Positions 1-8,457 of a stretch of 37,198 nucleotides of DNA are shown here, piece by piece (the first letter of the stretch is position 1; each line of letters starts with the position of its first letter). This DNA is from an uncultured Muribaculaceae bacterium. Its GTDB lineage: Bacteria > Bacteroidota > Bacteroidia > Bacteroidales > Muribaculaceae. The stretch spans positions 8,011-45,208 of the forward strand of contig CAJTUG010000009.1 of the NCBI GenBank assembly GCA_910579605.1, read 5' to 3'. A program made the position numbers and the translations under genes. Below the pieces are notes generated by a model. That model made no database searches. It saw only the letters and a program-made list of their open reading frames with translations, and had not been told where the DNA came from.

Positions 1-818
1 TCTTTTTGTCGGGCTATGGGTTGATGAAGAGCGAACAGAATAATCATCTTTCATTTCCTCAATTTTTCCGGAAAAGATTCCTAAAAGTATATTTACCTGT
101 TTTATTGGTAACTTTAATATGGCTGCCAATAGCATATAACCTACCATCATCTGGTAATATTATAGATTTCAGCGATATTGGCGGTGTAATTTCTGGGGGG
201 GGTATTTTGCTGATAGTCAACGATTTATTTGTTGACTACAAAGATCCTGTACTCTGGTTCGTTAGATCGTTGATCCTTTTATATATATCGTTCTATGTAT
301 TTGCATATTTCTTGTCTATAAAGAAAGTCCAAATCGCATTCGTTTTGCTATGGATATTGACTGTTGCGACATGTGTTATAAGTTACTTTAGTAATGGGGC
401 TTTTGGTCTAAACTCAATGTCTGGGATTCCCTTATTTACTGTAGGTGTCATAGCTGCATTCTATCAGGATAAATATTATAAAATTTTTAATTGGTCTTTT
501 ATTCCTCTGATTATAAGTTTTGTGCTTTTATCAGTTGTATTTTCGTATCATCCCAGAGCACTTGCTAATATTTTCCATTCATTAGCGGATTATGCTACTA
601 TAGGTGTGATCCTACTTGTTTTCTCGAGATTCAGACCTGTCGTCAAGTTCCCTGCGGTATTAGGAGCCATAACTTTTGATATCTATTTAGTTCATTTTAA
701 AGCATTGGTCATTATATCTAATTCTGATATAGACCTGTCCTTCCTCTTATTCGTAGTATCAACAGCTTTTGCCTCAATAGGATTTTATCTGCTTCGTACA
801 CGTATTTTCAAAATATAA
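1..818 (+). CDS. Acyltransferase family 3 membrane protein (5' end outside window)
   Basis: This is the C-terminal part of an integral-membrane O-acyltransferase (acyltransferase 3, OafA/WecH-like), which would put acetyl or a similar acyl group on a sugar of the surface glycan. The frame is already open at base 3 and reads FLSGYGLMKS, a phrase typical of the first third of this family, so the true start lies upstream. About 270 residues remain, with many hydrophobic segments (for example LPVLLVTLIWLPIAYNL and LILLYISFYVFAYFLS) and a basic loop, FRKRF, after the first one. The catalytic His normally found near the N terminus is not in the window. The stop is two bases before the next gene, so both are probably in one operon. 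The family call is good; the substrate is unknown. Confidence 0.8.
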   Translation, partial: FLSGYGLMKSEQNNHLSFPQFFRKRFLKVYLPVLLVTLIWLPIAYNLPSSGNIIDFSDIGGVISGGGILLIVNDLFVDYKDPVLWFVRSLILLYISFYVFAYFLSIKKVQIAFVLLWILTVATCVISYFSNGAFGLNSMSGIPLFTVGVIAAFYQDKYYKIFNWSFIPLIISFVLLSVVFSYHPRALANIFHSLADYATIGVILLVFSRFRPVVKFPAVLGAITFDIYLVHFKALVIISNSDIDLSFLLFVVSTAFASIGFYLLRTRIFKI

Positions 819-820
819 TA

Positions 821-1774
821 ATGGATTCATATATGCAACCGTTAGTTTCGGTTATTGTACCTGTTTATAAGGTTGAGAAATATCTTAAAAATTGTCTTAA
901 TAGTCTTATTAACCAGACATATAAAAATTGGGAGGCAATTCTGGTTGATGACGGTAGCCCGGATAGCAGTGGTGAGATTTGTGAAGACTATGTAGCAAGA
1001 GATCCTCGTTTTAAAGTTATCCATAAGCCTAATGGCGGATTATCTTCTGCAAGAAATGCGGGGATAGATATTTCTGGTGGTAAATATGTTTTTTTTTTAG
1101 ATAGTGATGATTTTCTTCATTGCAATGCTCTTGAGAAGTTGACCGAATATGCTGAGCAGACCAATACAGACATAGTACAATGTGATTTCTTGAGAGGAAC
1201 AGATGTTGTATTCCCTGAAATATTAGAAGCCTCTTTTTTAGACTATGACAACCACTCAATTTTCACTTCATTTGCAGCAAAAATAATTACATGTGGCAAA
1301 TTATATAAGCGAAATGTAATTGGCGACATCAGGTTTCCTGAGGGATTGATAAACGAAGATGATTTCACTACATGGAAATTCTATTATAATTCACGAAAGA
1401 TAGCAGTTACCAATACACCGTATTATTATTATACCGTGAATCCATCAAGTATCATGGCCAACCAGCAAAGGAAGCCTAACTTGAATTATTTTAATGCTTA
1501 TAGGGAACGTATTTCTTTCTTTGATGAATCTGGAGATAGGGATTTAGAAGCTATTTCGCGTATTCAATTGATGAAAAGTTTGCTAATTCTTTATTCAAAT
1601 GAACAACTTATTGAAGAAGAGAGAACAGAGATAAAAACTCTATTCGATGAAAATTATCGTTCAAAATCACTTAAGGCCATAGCAATGCCGCTTAAGCTTC
1701 AAATTGTATTTCAGGCCTTTTATGTAATTCCAATGTTTGCATCAAGATTCGTAAAAAGACTTTATAAGGCTTAA
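821..1774 (+). CDS. Glycosyltransferase family 2
   Basis: GT-A fold glycosyltransferase of family 2, expected to add one sugar from a nucleotide-sugar donor to the lipid-linked glycan on the cytoplasmic side of the inner membrane. The N terminus PLVSVIVPVYKVE is the classical first strand and nucleotide-binding region; VDDGS lies at residues 42-46 and the metal-binding DSDD at 94-97. NEDDF further on may contain the catalytic acid. The length (317 aa) is normal for a capsule or O-antigen GT2. A second ATG at 833 (MQPLVSV) is an equally reasonable start. It sits 2 bp after the acyltransferase and 3 bp before the next glycosyltransferase. Donor and acceptor cannot be told from the sequence. Confidence 0.92.
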   Translation: MDSYMQPLVSVIVPVYKVEKYLKNCLNSLINQTYKNWEAILVDDGSPDSSGEICEDYVARDPRFKVIHKPNGGLSSARNAGIDISGGKYVFFLDSDDFLHCNALEKLTEYAEQTNTDIVQCDFLRGTDVVFPEILEASFLDYDNHSIFTSFAAKIITCGKLYKRNVIGDIRFPEGLINEDDFTTWKFYYNSRKIAVTNTPYYYYTVNPSSIMANQQRKPNLNYFNAYRERISFFDESGDRDLEAISRIQLMKSLLILYSNEQLIEEERTEIKTLFDENYRSKSLKAIAMPLKLQIVFQAFYVIPMFASRFVKRLYKA

Positions 1775-1777
1775 AGT

Positions 1778-3079
1778 ATGAAAATTTTGTTGATAACGGA
1801 TGAGATTTGGAACGATCGAGTTTTTGGGAATAATGTGCTTGAAAATTGGTTTAACGACATGCCAGATGTTGAGCTTGCGCAGATAGGCTGTTTGCCAGGG
1901 AAACCGTTTAATAAGATGTGTAAACTTTACTTTCAACTTACGGATTCAATGATGGCCAAATCTATATTTGGTAGTAGGGCAGGGCATCCCTTCACGATGT
2001 CTGTAGAGGAAATGCAAAGCCATCCACAAGCGGCAAGCTATATTTCTTTGTCACCATTCTACTCTTTCATGAAGAAAATTTCTGGAACGCCGGTTAGATT
2101 GGCACGAGAACTTATCTGGTCAATAGGACGGTATAATAAAACTGCATTACAGAAATTTATCAACGATTTTAATCCAGACATTGTCTTCTGCCCACGACTT
2201 TCGACATGGAAATTAATGCGATTGGAAAAAACAGTTTCAAGGATGACAAAAGCTCCTTTTGTTGGATTTACGGCAGATGATGAGGCTTCGTTTAGAGAAT
2301 ACTCGTTGTCTCCGCTCTACTGGATAAATCGTTTTATCTTCCACTATGCATTTGCAAAACACATCAAGCTTTTCAAACATTATTTTACATTCTCTCAAGA
2401 TCAATGTTCTGAGTACACGGCACAATACGGCATTCCAACATCAACATTGTATAAATGTGGAGTATTTCCAATACAATATAATCCTAAATTGACAAATAAT
2501 GGCCCAATCAGATTGGTTTATGCAGGTAGGTTGTATTGTAACCGTTGGAAATCGCTTGCTGAAATAGGGAAGGCGTTGAAAATTATTAATTGTGATAGTG
2601 TGAGGATGGTTCTCGATGTGTATACGCAAGAAAAAATAACAGATAAACAGCGGAAAGAGTTGTCTGAAGAAAATTATATCTTTATTAAAGGGGCTGTATC
2701 TCCTGCGGAGCTTAAGGACGTATATCGTAATGCGGACATTGCGTTGCACGTTGAGTCGTTTGATCGTGTAAACCGTTTGCGAACAAGAGTTTCATTCTCC
2801 ACTAAGATTATTGATTTAATGGCATCTACTTGCGCCATTATGGCTGTTTGTTGGGAGGAACATACCGGTTATAAATATCTTAAGGAAAAAGACGCTGCTT
2901 TTTGCGTTAATTCCTATGAAAAAATCCTTCCACAATTGCAACAAATTGTTGATCACCCCAAACTCATAGACAATTATGCTCGTAAGGCATATCTATGTGG
3001 AATTGAAAATCATACCCGAGAGAAGATTCAACCCCAAATCATATCTATATTTCAAGGAATAATAAAGCAATCGCTATGA
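1778..3079 (+). CDS. GT-B type glycosyltransferase
   Basis: Predicted retaining GT-B glycosyltransferase of 433 aa. The N-terminal half is divergent. The C-terminal half looks like the donor-binding domain of GT4-like enzymes: IRLVYAGRLY begins the second Rossmann unit, followed by IFIKGAVSPAELKDVYRNADIALHVE, the usual run of strand, helix and 'nadI.l..S'-like motif. The conserved E-x7-E is not clear; the region FSTKIIDLMAS takes its place, so family assignment is less sure than for the next gene. The start ATG (MKILLITDE) follows the previous stop by 3 bp, and its last codons overlap the next start by 4 bp (ATGA), indicating translational coupling in the glycan operon. Confidence 0.8.
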   Translation: MKILLITDEIWNDRVFGNNVLENWFNDMPDVELAQIGCLPGKPFNKMCKLYFQLTDSMMAKSIFGSRAGHPFTMSVEEMQSHPQAASYISLSPFYSFMKKISGTPVRLARELIWSIGRYNKTALQKFINDFNPDIVFCPRLSTWKLMRLEKTVSRMTKAPFVGFTADDEASFREYSLSPLYWINRFIFHYAFAKHIKLFKHYFTFSQDQCSEYTAQYGIPTSTLYKCGVFPIQYNPKLTNNGPIRLVYAGRLYCNRWKSLAEIGKALKIINCDSVRMVLDVYTQEKITDKQRKELSEENYIFIKGAVSPAELKDVYRNADIALHVESFDRVNRLRTRVSFSTKIIDLMASTCAIMAVCWEEHTGYKYLKEKDAAFCVNSYEKILPQLQQIVDHPKLIDNYARKAYLCGIENHTREKIQPQIISIFQGIIKQSL

Positions 3080-4233
3080 AAATACTTCATGTATTTACAT
3101 TAGCTATGACTGCCGAATCTTTTTTTGATGGACAATTTGCTTGTCTGGCAGCGGCTGGTTATGAGATACATTTGGCATCAGCAACTATACCGAGCGAAGA
3201 ATTCTGCCAGCGTAATAAAATTACATTTCATCAAATAAATATTGCTCGTCGCGTAGATCTAAAAGCAGATTTAATATCTACTAAAGCTTTGATAGATCTA
3301 ATAAAAAGAGAGAAATTTGATGCAGTATTTGGGCATACACCAAAGGGTGCGCTTGTTGCAATGATGGCCGCCAAATTTTCAAGAATAAACAATAGGATAT
3401 ACTATCGGCATGGGCTTATTTATACTACGGCAACTGGAATTAAACGTTCAGTTTTCAAGATTGTAGAGCAGTTTACATCTGCTTTAGCCACAAAGATAGT
3501 AAACGTTAGTCCCTCTTTGAGCAAATTGGCCATTGCTGATAGGCTAAATAGAAACAGAAAACAAATTGTGATAGGAAATGGCACATGTGGAGGAATAGAT
3601 GCTATTGGGGTTTTTAGTCCACAAAGTATAACCGACGCAGAAATCTCCAATATTCGTCGCAATTTAATAGGCGAATCGGACTTTGTAGTAGGTTTTTGCG
3701 GCAGACTTTGCAGGGATAAAGGGATTGAAGAGTTGGTAGAAGGATTCAAATTGTTTAAAACAAAGCATCCCGAAATAAAACCTAAACTATTGCTTGTCGG
3801 GCCATATGACCAACGCGATATATTAGCCGACAATATAAAGCGTGAAATTATTGATAATGTAGATATAATTGCTACAGGAAATCAAGAAAAGGCACAACTC
3901 CCAGCCTTATATTCTTTGATGGATGTTTTTGTATTTCCATCTTATAGGGAAGGTTTTGGAATGTGTGTGATTGAAGCTTCATCAATGGGTATCCCAATAC
4001 TTGTTTCTCGCTCTCATGGATGCATTGATTCAATTCTTGAAAATAAGACAGGACGTTATATAGAAATAACGGCGGAAAGTATAGCAAGTCGACTTGGGGA
4101 AATGTTGGATGTTAATTTGAGAGATTATTTAGGCAATGGTGGTAGGGAGTTTGTTCTCAATAATTTTGACTATACCGTCATGTGGCCTCAAATAATAAAA
4201 ATGTATGATGAAGAGCTGTTTAATAAAAAATAA
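3076..4233 (+). CDS. Glycosyltransferase family 4
   Basis: GT4 glycosyltransferase with a complete two-Rossmann GT-B layout in 385 aa. The N-terminal acceptor domain starts MKILHVFTLA; the C-terminal donor domain starts VVGFCGRLCRDKGIEELVEGF. Near residue 290 the stretch REGFGMCVIEASSMGIP carries the E-x7-E type motif that binds the donor nucleotide-sugar and the catalytic Glu. The overall sequence resembles PglA and other enzymes that add the second sugar to undecaprenyl-linked diNAcBac, which would fit the PglC/PglD/PglE-like genes downstream, but this link is inference. The start overlaps the previous stop in an ATGA tetranucleotide. The exact donor sugar is unknown. Confidence 0.92.
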   Translation: MKILHVFTLAMTAESFFDGQFACLAAAGYEIHLASATIPSEEFCQRNKITFHQINIARRVDLKADLISTKALIDLIKREKFDAVFGHTPKGALVAMMAAKFSRINNRIYYRHGLIYTTATGIKRSVFKIVEQFTSALATKIVNVSPSLSKLAIADRLNRNRKQIVIGNGTCGGIDAIGVFSPQSITDAEISNIRRNLIGESDFVVGFCGRLCRDKGIEELVEGFKLFKTKHPEIKPKLLLVGPYDQRDILADNIKREIIDNVDIIATGNQEKAQLPALYSLMDVFVFPSYREGFGMCVIEASSMGIPILVSRSHGCIDSILENKTGRYIEITAESIASRLGEMLDVNLRDYLGNGGREFVLNNFDYTVMWPQIIKMYDEELFNKK

Positions 4234-4291
4234 TAAGATTGCTTAGATTTTGTTCTCAGACCTTATTGAATCAAATGGAAATAGAATGATT

Positions 4292-4906
4292 ATGAACTTA
4301 TATAGGAACTTTTTTAAAAGAGCCATAGATATAAGTGCTTCTGGCTGCGCATTGCTGTTGCTCTCTGTACCTCTTGCAGCTATCACGGTATGGCTGCATT
4401 TTGCCAACAAGGGCGCCGGTGCATTTTTCTTCCAGGAACGGCCAGGCAAAGATGGTAAGATTTTCAAAGTGGTCAAGTATAAGACCATGACAGACGAAAA
4501 AGATGCAGAAGGGAATTTGCTGCCTGATGCGGAACGTCTTACAAAGGTCGGTAAATTCGTCCGCTCAACGTCTATCGACGAGCTCCCCCAACTTTGGAAT
4601 GTATTCAAAGGCGACATGTCCCTCATTGGCCCTCGTCCGTTGTTGGTCCAGTATCTGCCTCTCTATTCAGCGGAACAAGCTCGTCGGCATGAGGTTAGAC
4701 CTGGAATTACAGGTTGGGCACAATGTCATGGGCGCAATGCTATTTCATGGGATAAGAAATTTGAACTTGACGTATGGTATGTTGACCATATTTCGTTCCT
4801 GACCGATTGCAAAGTCATAATCACAACAATAAAAAAGGTCGTTGGCCGCGAGGATATCAACTCTGCGACATCAGCGACAATGGAACCTTTCAATGGGAAC
4901 AATTAA
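4292..4906 (+). CDS. Initiating sugar-1-phosphate transferase (PglC/WbaP-type, small monotopic PGT)
   Basis: Membrane phosphoglycosyl transferase that starts glycan assembly by moving a phospho-sugar from a UDP-sugar to undecaprenyl phosphate. At 204 aa it is the short, PglC-like form without the extra transmembrane domain of WbaP. A hydrophobic segment lies at residues 14-36; the conserved core follows: FFQERPGKDGKIFKVVKYKTM (about 46-66), then the Asp-Glu catalytic dyad in SIDELPQLWNVFKGDMSLIGPRP (D96, E97) and RPGITGWAQ. I chose ATG 4292 (MNLYRNFFKRAID) because this is where the family begins; ATG 4286 and TTG 4250 are in frame but would add non-conserved residues. Its end overlaps the next gene by 14 bp. 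Confidence 0.93.
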   Translation: MNLYRNFFKRAIDISASGCALLLLSVPLAAITVWLHFANKGAGAFFFQERPGKDGKIFKVVKYKTMTDEKDAEGNLLPDAERLTKVGKFVRSTSIDELPQLWNVFKGDMSLIGPRPLLVQYLPLYSAEQARRHEVRPGITGWAQCHGRNAISWDKKFELDVWYVDHISFLTDCKVIITTIKKVVGREDINSATSATMEPFNGNN

Positions 4907-5495
4907 TCTTTTCGGGGCCAGCGGACACGCCAAAGTGATAATTGATATAATTGAAGCGCAGGGACATGAAGTAGGAGTACTGTATGATGATGAACCTAAT
5001 TGCTCTAATATTCATGGGCATAACGTCTACAAAGCCAATATCGCAATTCCAAAAGGACCGCTGATCATCAGTATAGGTTCATGCAGTGCCCGCAAGCTAA
5101 TATCGAGACGTTACGATGTTGAGTATGCAACTGCAGTTCACCCAAAAACAATTATCTCTAACTCAGTCGTGATTAGCGAGGGCACAGTAGTGATGCCCGG
5201 GGCAATTATAAATTCAGACGTCAACATTGGCCGGCATTGCATAATCAATACTAAATCTTCGATAGACCATGAATGCCGAATCGGCGACTTTGTCCATATC
5301 GCTCCGGGTGCGACCTTAAGCGGAAATGTCAAGGTCGGCGAATGTACTTGGGTGGGAGCCGGCTCGGTCGTCAAGCAAGGAGTCAAGATTGGGAAGAACT
5401 GTATGATCGGCGCCGGTTCTGTCGTGGTAAAAGATATACCCGACAATGTTGTCGCCTACGGAAACCCATGCCGGGTCATAAAAGAAAACACATAG
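4893..5495 (+). CDS. NeuD/PglD-family sugar O/N-acetyltransferase
   Basis: Acetyl-CoA dependent acyltransferase of the NeuD/PglD family, 200 aa. It has the family's two parts: an N-terminal Rossmann-like sugar-nucleotide binding domain with GASGHA at 8-13, and a C-terminal left-handed beta helix made of hexapeptide repeats (IGRHCI, IGDFVH, VGECTW, IGKNCM). His126 in SSIDHECRIG matches the catalytic base of PglD. The start at 4893 (MGTINLFGASGH) is chosen because it opens directly on the first beta strand, although it overlaps the sugar transferase by 14 bp. With the PglC-like gene before it and the PglE-like aminotransferase after it, N-acetylation of a UDP-4-amino-sugar is the best guess; O-acetylation is possible. 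Confidence 0.88.
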   Translation: MGTINLFGASGHAKVIIDIIEAQGHEVGVLYDDEPNCSNIHGHNVYKANIAIPKGPLIISIGSCSARKLISRRYDVEYATAVHPKTIISNSVVISEGTVVMPGAIINSDVNIGRHCIINTKSSIDHECRIGDFVHIAPGATLSGNVKVGECTWVGAGSVVKQGVKIGKNCMIGAGSVVVKDIPDNVVAYGNPCRVIKENT

Positions 5496-5513
5496 TTATC
5501 ACTGATTTAAGAT

Positions 5514-6971
5514 ATGCTGCGTAAGTTTATATCAATAAAAAATTGCGGCAACTTTATCGATTATAAAGGTCCTTTAAACAAGGACCTTTGGAACGGGACT
5601 TTCTCGAAAGTAAACACAATTTATGCAGAAAACGGTTCAGGGAAAACGACCCTTACCCAGATTTTCAAATCATTATCCGGCAACGAGTGCGATCTTGTCA
5701 CCAAAAGGAAATCGCTCGGAGGTAACGGAGATCCTGAAGTGGCTTTGATTTATACCGATAATATAATACACCGGTTCAATAATAAAAGATGGGACAGACT
5801 GCTCCCCAAAATCAGGGTGTTCGACAGTTATTTTGCGGAACAAAATGTTTACTCGATATTCCTGGGTACATACGAAGAACCCGGTTTGTTTTACGACATA
5901 ATCCCAAACGGTATAACGCTGATCGGCGAAATAAGCGAATTGCGGCATAAAAGGAGCAAAATGTCGGATTACATATATAATACACGCTCCAAAATTAAAA
6001 GATGCCGTACGGCGGCAGCTTTGATCTCTCTTAATAAAACACTGGACAGCCAACTGGGCAATAGGGAAAAACTGATCAGGGAAATAGAGGAAAAGACCGT
6101 GACGCTTAATGAATCTATAGCCCTGGCATCGGTATCTTTCGCAGAGAAAATTAACCGCAACTTGAGTTATTTCAGCCCCGACCTTCGGGTAGACAAGCTT
6201 CACAAGGCATCTAATCATATGGTGTATGACCTCTACGTGAGAGGGCATGCATTGCGCACTAAAGAGATCCGAGAAATCCCTTTACGACATACGCTTAGCG
6301 AGGGGGATAAAAGCGCGTTGTCCTTGTCGTTCTTTTTGGCGTATATAGAATCCCTTAGCGACATATCCGATAATATAATAGTATTCGACGATCCCATTTC
6401 AAGTTTCGACAGCAGGCGTAGATTGGCGACAATCATGCTGCTGGGCGGTATCGCAAAAAGATCCCGGCAATTCTTCCTGTTGAGCCACGACATAAATTTT
6501 GTAAGCAAGTTCGCCGGTCAATTCAGCAAAGACCTGACCATGCTGAAAATTGAATTCATCAACCGGACCAGCTGTCTTTGCCATCAAGACATCAAGTATG
6601 AAACAATGGTAGGCTTCCAGAAAGATTTGCTCACGCTTCAAAACTACGTCGGCCATGGATGTTTCGACGACAGGGAGCGGCGCAGCATCGCAACACTCAT
6701 CCGCCCTGTGCTTGAAGGGATATTCCGGATAAAATATTTCATGATCGTCAAAGACGACCAATGGCTCGGGGATTTCATCGGGATGGTGCGGGACAGCGAC
6801 GAAGCGTCCGCGCTTTACAGGTTGCAACCCATGGTCCAGGATTTGACGTTGCTGAACGATTACAGCAAGCGTTACCATCATTCGAACCCCAACTACACCG
6901 ACGAACCAATCTCTGACGCGGAATTGAGAACACATGTAGACTTGGCATTAAAGACATTCGCAAATATATAA
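5514..6971 (+). CDS. Compact ABC-type ATPase of the AAA_13 kind, unknown role
   Basis: Predicted P-loop ATPase of 485 aa. Seen directly: Walker A AENGSGKT (38-45), an ABC-like signature LSEGDKSALSLSFFLA (from 261), Walker B IIVFDDP (288-294) with the D-loop SSFDS, and a switch His in LLSHDINF (324). This arrangement is that of the AAA_13/RloC-PrrC type ATPases, which usually carry a long coiled coil between the two halves of the head; here the insert (about 130-215) is short. After the ATPase comes a helical C-terminal region with RPVLEGIFRIKYF and YHHSNPNY, which recurs in AAA_13 proteins. No anticodon-nuclease motif is evident. It lies 18 bp after the acetyltransferase and 13 bp before the aminotransferase, on the same strand, though no glycan function is known. 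A defence or stress role is possible but unproven. Confidence 0.8.
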   Translation: MLRKFISIKNCGNFIDYKGPLNKDLWNGTFSKVNTIYAENGSGKTTLTQIFKSLSGNECDLVTKRKSLGGNGDPEVALIYTDNIIHRFNNKRWDRLLPKIRVFDSYFAEQNVYSIFLGTYEEPGLFYDIIPNGITLIGEISELRHKRSKMSDYIYNTRSKIKRCRTAAALISLNKTLDSQLGNREKLIREIEEKTVTLNESIALASVSFAEKINRNLSYFSPDLRVDKLHKASNHMVYDLYVRGHALRTKEIREIPLRHTLSEGDKSALSLSFFLAYIESLSDISDNIIVFDDPISSFDSRRRLATIMLLGGIAKRSRQFFLLSHDINFVSKFAGQFSKDLTMLKIEFINRTSCLCHQDIKYETMVGFQKDLLTLQNYVGHGCFDDRERRSIATLIRPVLEGIFRIKYFMIVKDDQWLGDFIGMVRDSDEASALYRLQPMVQDLTLLNDYSKRYHHSNPNYTDEPISDAELRTHVDLALKTFANI

Positions 6972-6984
6972 ATAATACATCTAT

Positions 6985-8250
6985 ATGAGAGAACGTATTT
7001 ATCTTTGCCTGGCTCATATGAGCGGCAAGGAACAGGATTTTATAAAAGAGGCTTTCGATACTAATTGGGTGGTGCCAATGGGCCCGAATGTGAATGGGTT
7101 TGAGAAAGACCTTGAAAGCTTTGTCAACAAACGCATAGGTGCCGGCCCGTTGGACAAAAAAGTGGTGGGGCTATCGGCCGGCACCGCGGCTGTGCATCTT
7201 GCCCTTTTGGCATGCGGCGTAGGCCAAGGCGACGAGGTGCTCGTGCAGACGTTCACGTTCTGTGCTTCGAGCCATCCGATAACTTACCTCGGTGCGACAC
7301 CGGTTTTCGTGGATTCGGAAAAGGATTCGTGGAATATGGATCCAGACCTGCTTGAAGAAGCCATAAAAGACCGCATAGCCAAGACGGGCCGCAAGCCCAA
7401 GGCCATAGTCCCCGTAGCACTCTACGGCATGCCCTATAAGATAGACCGTATCATGGAAATTGCCGGCCGCTACGGCATCCCGGTTATAGAAGATGCCGCC
7501 GAAGGCCTCGGCAGCCGCTACAACGGGCAGGTCCTCGGCACTTTCGGCAAATACGGTGTCCTCAGTTTCAACGGCAACAAAATGATCACTACCTCGGGTG
7601 GGGGGGCACTGATCTGCGGCAACGAAGCCGATGCCAAAGAAATACTTTTCTATGCCACCCAGGCCCGCGAATCGTATCCCTACTACCAGCACGAGCATAT
7701 CGGCTACAATTACCGCATGAGCAATATATGTGCCGGCATCGGACGCGGCCAGATGACAATAATCGACGACCATATAGCGCACCACAAACACGTACAGGAA
7801 CTTTACTGCGAGCTACTCAAAGATGTCGGAGGCATCCGAATGCATACCAACCCGTCTTCGGAATATGACTCCAACTTTTGGCTCTGTACAGCAACTCTCG
7901 ACCCCGATTTGAAAATCAAAGGCCAGCAGGACGCCTACAAGCATGTGATAACCGGCGCAGTAGGCGGAGCCGCCGGCGTAACACATGCCGCGAAGACCGC
8001 CGTTACCGACTGTCAGCCCAACGCCAACGTCGAAGCATTGCGCATGGCTCTCGATGCCGCCAACGTAGAAGCGCGTCCCCTCTGGAAACCCATGCACAAG
8101 CAGCCCGTATACCGCAACGCACCGGCTTATGTAAACGGTATCAGCGAAGACCTTTTCAAAGTCGGCATTTGTCTGCCTGCAGGACCATACGTCTCCGACG
8201 AAGATGTCAGTTACATTGTAAAAACAATCAAAGATAGCATTGAGATATGA
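6985..8250 (+). CDS. DegT/DnrJ/EryC1/StrS aminotransferase (PglE-like)
   Basis: PLP-dependent sugar aminotransferase, 421 aa, which would convert a UDP-4-keto-6-deoxy-sugar to the 4-amino sugar. Seen: SAGTAAVHLAL (64-74) for phosphate binding, VIEDAAEGLGS with Asp170 to the PLP nitrogen, and SFNGNKMITTSGGGAL with Lys199 as the Schiff-base lysine. The end (RPLWKPMHKQPVY, LCLPAGPYVSDEDV) is typical. An extra segment at about 313-348, rich in Gly/Ala, separates the two usual C-terminal motifs. G+C is visibly higher here than in the first glycosyltransferases. Being last in the cluster, it is followed by a strong terminator. With the PglC- and PglD-like genes it suggests a diacetamido-trideoxyhexose pathway; the 4,6-dehydratase (PglF) is not in the window. 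Confidence 0.93.
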   Translation: MRERIYLCLAHMSGKEQDFIKEAFDTNWVVPMGPNVNGFEKDLESFVNKRIGAGPLDKKVVGLSAGTAAVHLALLACGVGQGDEVLVQTFTFCASSHPITYLGATPVFVDSEKDSWNMDPDLLEEAIKDRIAKTGRKPKAIVPVALYGMPYKIDRIMEIAGRYGIPVIEDAAEGLGSRYNGQVLGTFGKYGVLSFNGNKMITTSGGGALICGNEADAKEILFYATQARESYPYYQHEHIGYNYRMSNICAGIGRGQMTIIDDHIAHHKHVQELYCELLKDVGGIRMHTNPSSEYDSNFWLCTATLDPDLKIKGQQDAYKHVITGAVGGAAGVTHAAKTAVTDCQPNANVEALRMALDAANVEARPLWKPMHKQPVYRNAPAYVNGISEDLFKVGICLPAGPYVSDEDVSYIVKTIKDSIEI

Positions 8251-8295
8251 TAATCACATAGCTATGATTAGAATGTATTTCTGATTAGAGTGTGA

Positions 8296-8339
8296 AAAAA
8301 CATTGGCTACAACTATCAATGGTTGTAGCCAATGTTTTT
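8296..8339 (+). terminator. Rho-independent terminator of the glycan cluster
   Basis: A near-perfect hairpin: AAAAACATTGGCTACAAC at 8296-8313 pairs with GTTGTAGCCAATGTTTTT at 8322-8339, with an eight-base loop. It lies 45 bp after the aminotransferase stop and ends in a T run, so it should stop plus-strand transcription before the aldo/keto reductase gene. Confidence 0.9.
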
Positions 8340-8427
8340 ATAAGAATATTTAATGTAATAGAACAGGTTTCAGAAGTAGAACGTATTTATTTAAATAATT
8401 GAGTAGCTATAATTTAATTAATTTTAT

Positions 8428-8435
8428 TATATTTG
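8428..8435 (+). promoter_or_regulatory. Possible Bacteroidetes -7 box upstream of the aldo/keto reductase
   Basis: TATATTTG fits the Bacteroidetes -7 consensus TAnnTTTG and lies 22 bp before the ATG at 8458, after the cluster terminator, where a new promoter is expected. The best TTG upstream ends at 8401, about 26 bp away rather than the usual 19-21, so the -33 part is poor. Confidence 0.4.
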
Positions 8436-8457
8436 CACAATAATAAAATTAGTTGAT

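Noticed and set aside
6399..6935. Long open frame on the minus strand opposite the ATPase gene
   Set aside because: No recognisable domain, and the plus-strand frame has intact Walker and signature motifs; it is an antisense shadow.
5514..6971. PrrC/RloC anticodon nuclease
   Set aside because: The ATPase head fits, but the protein lacks the long coiled coil with zinc hook of RloC and no nuclease motif or neighbouring restriction genes were seen.
7171..7791. 206-codon open frame opposite the aminotransferase
   Set aside because: High G+C third positions of the real gene keep the opposite strand open; no family resemblance.
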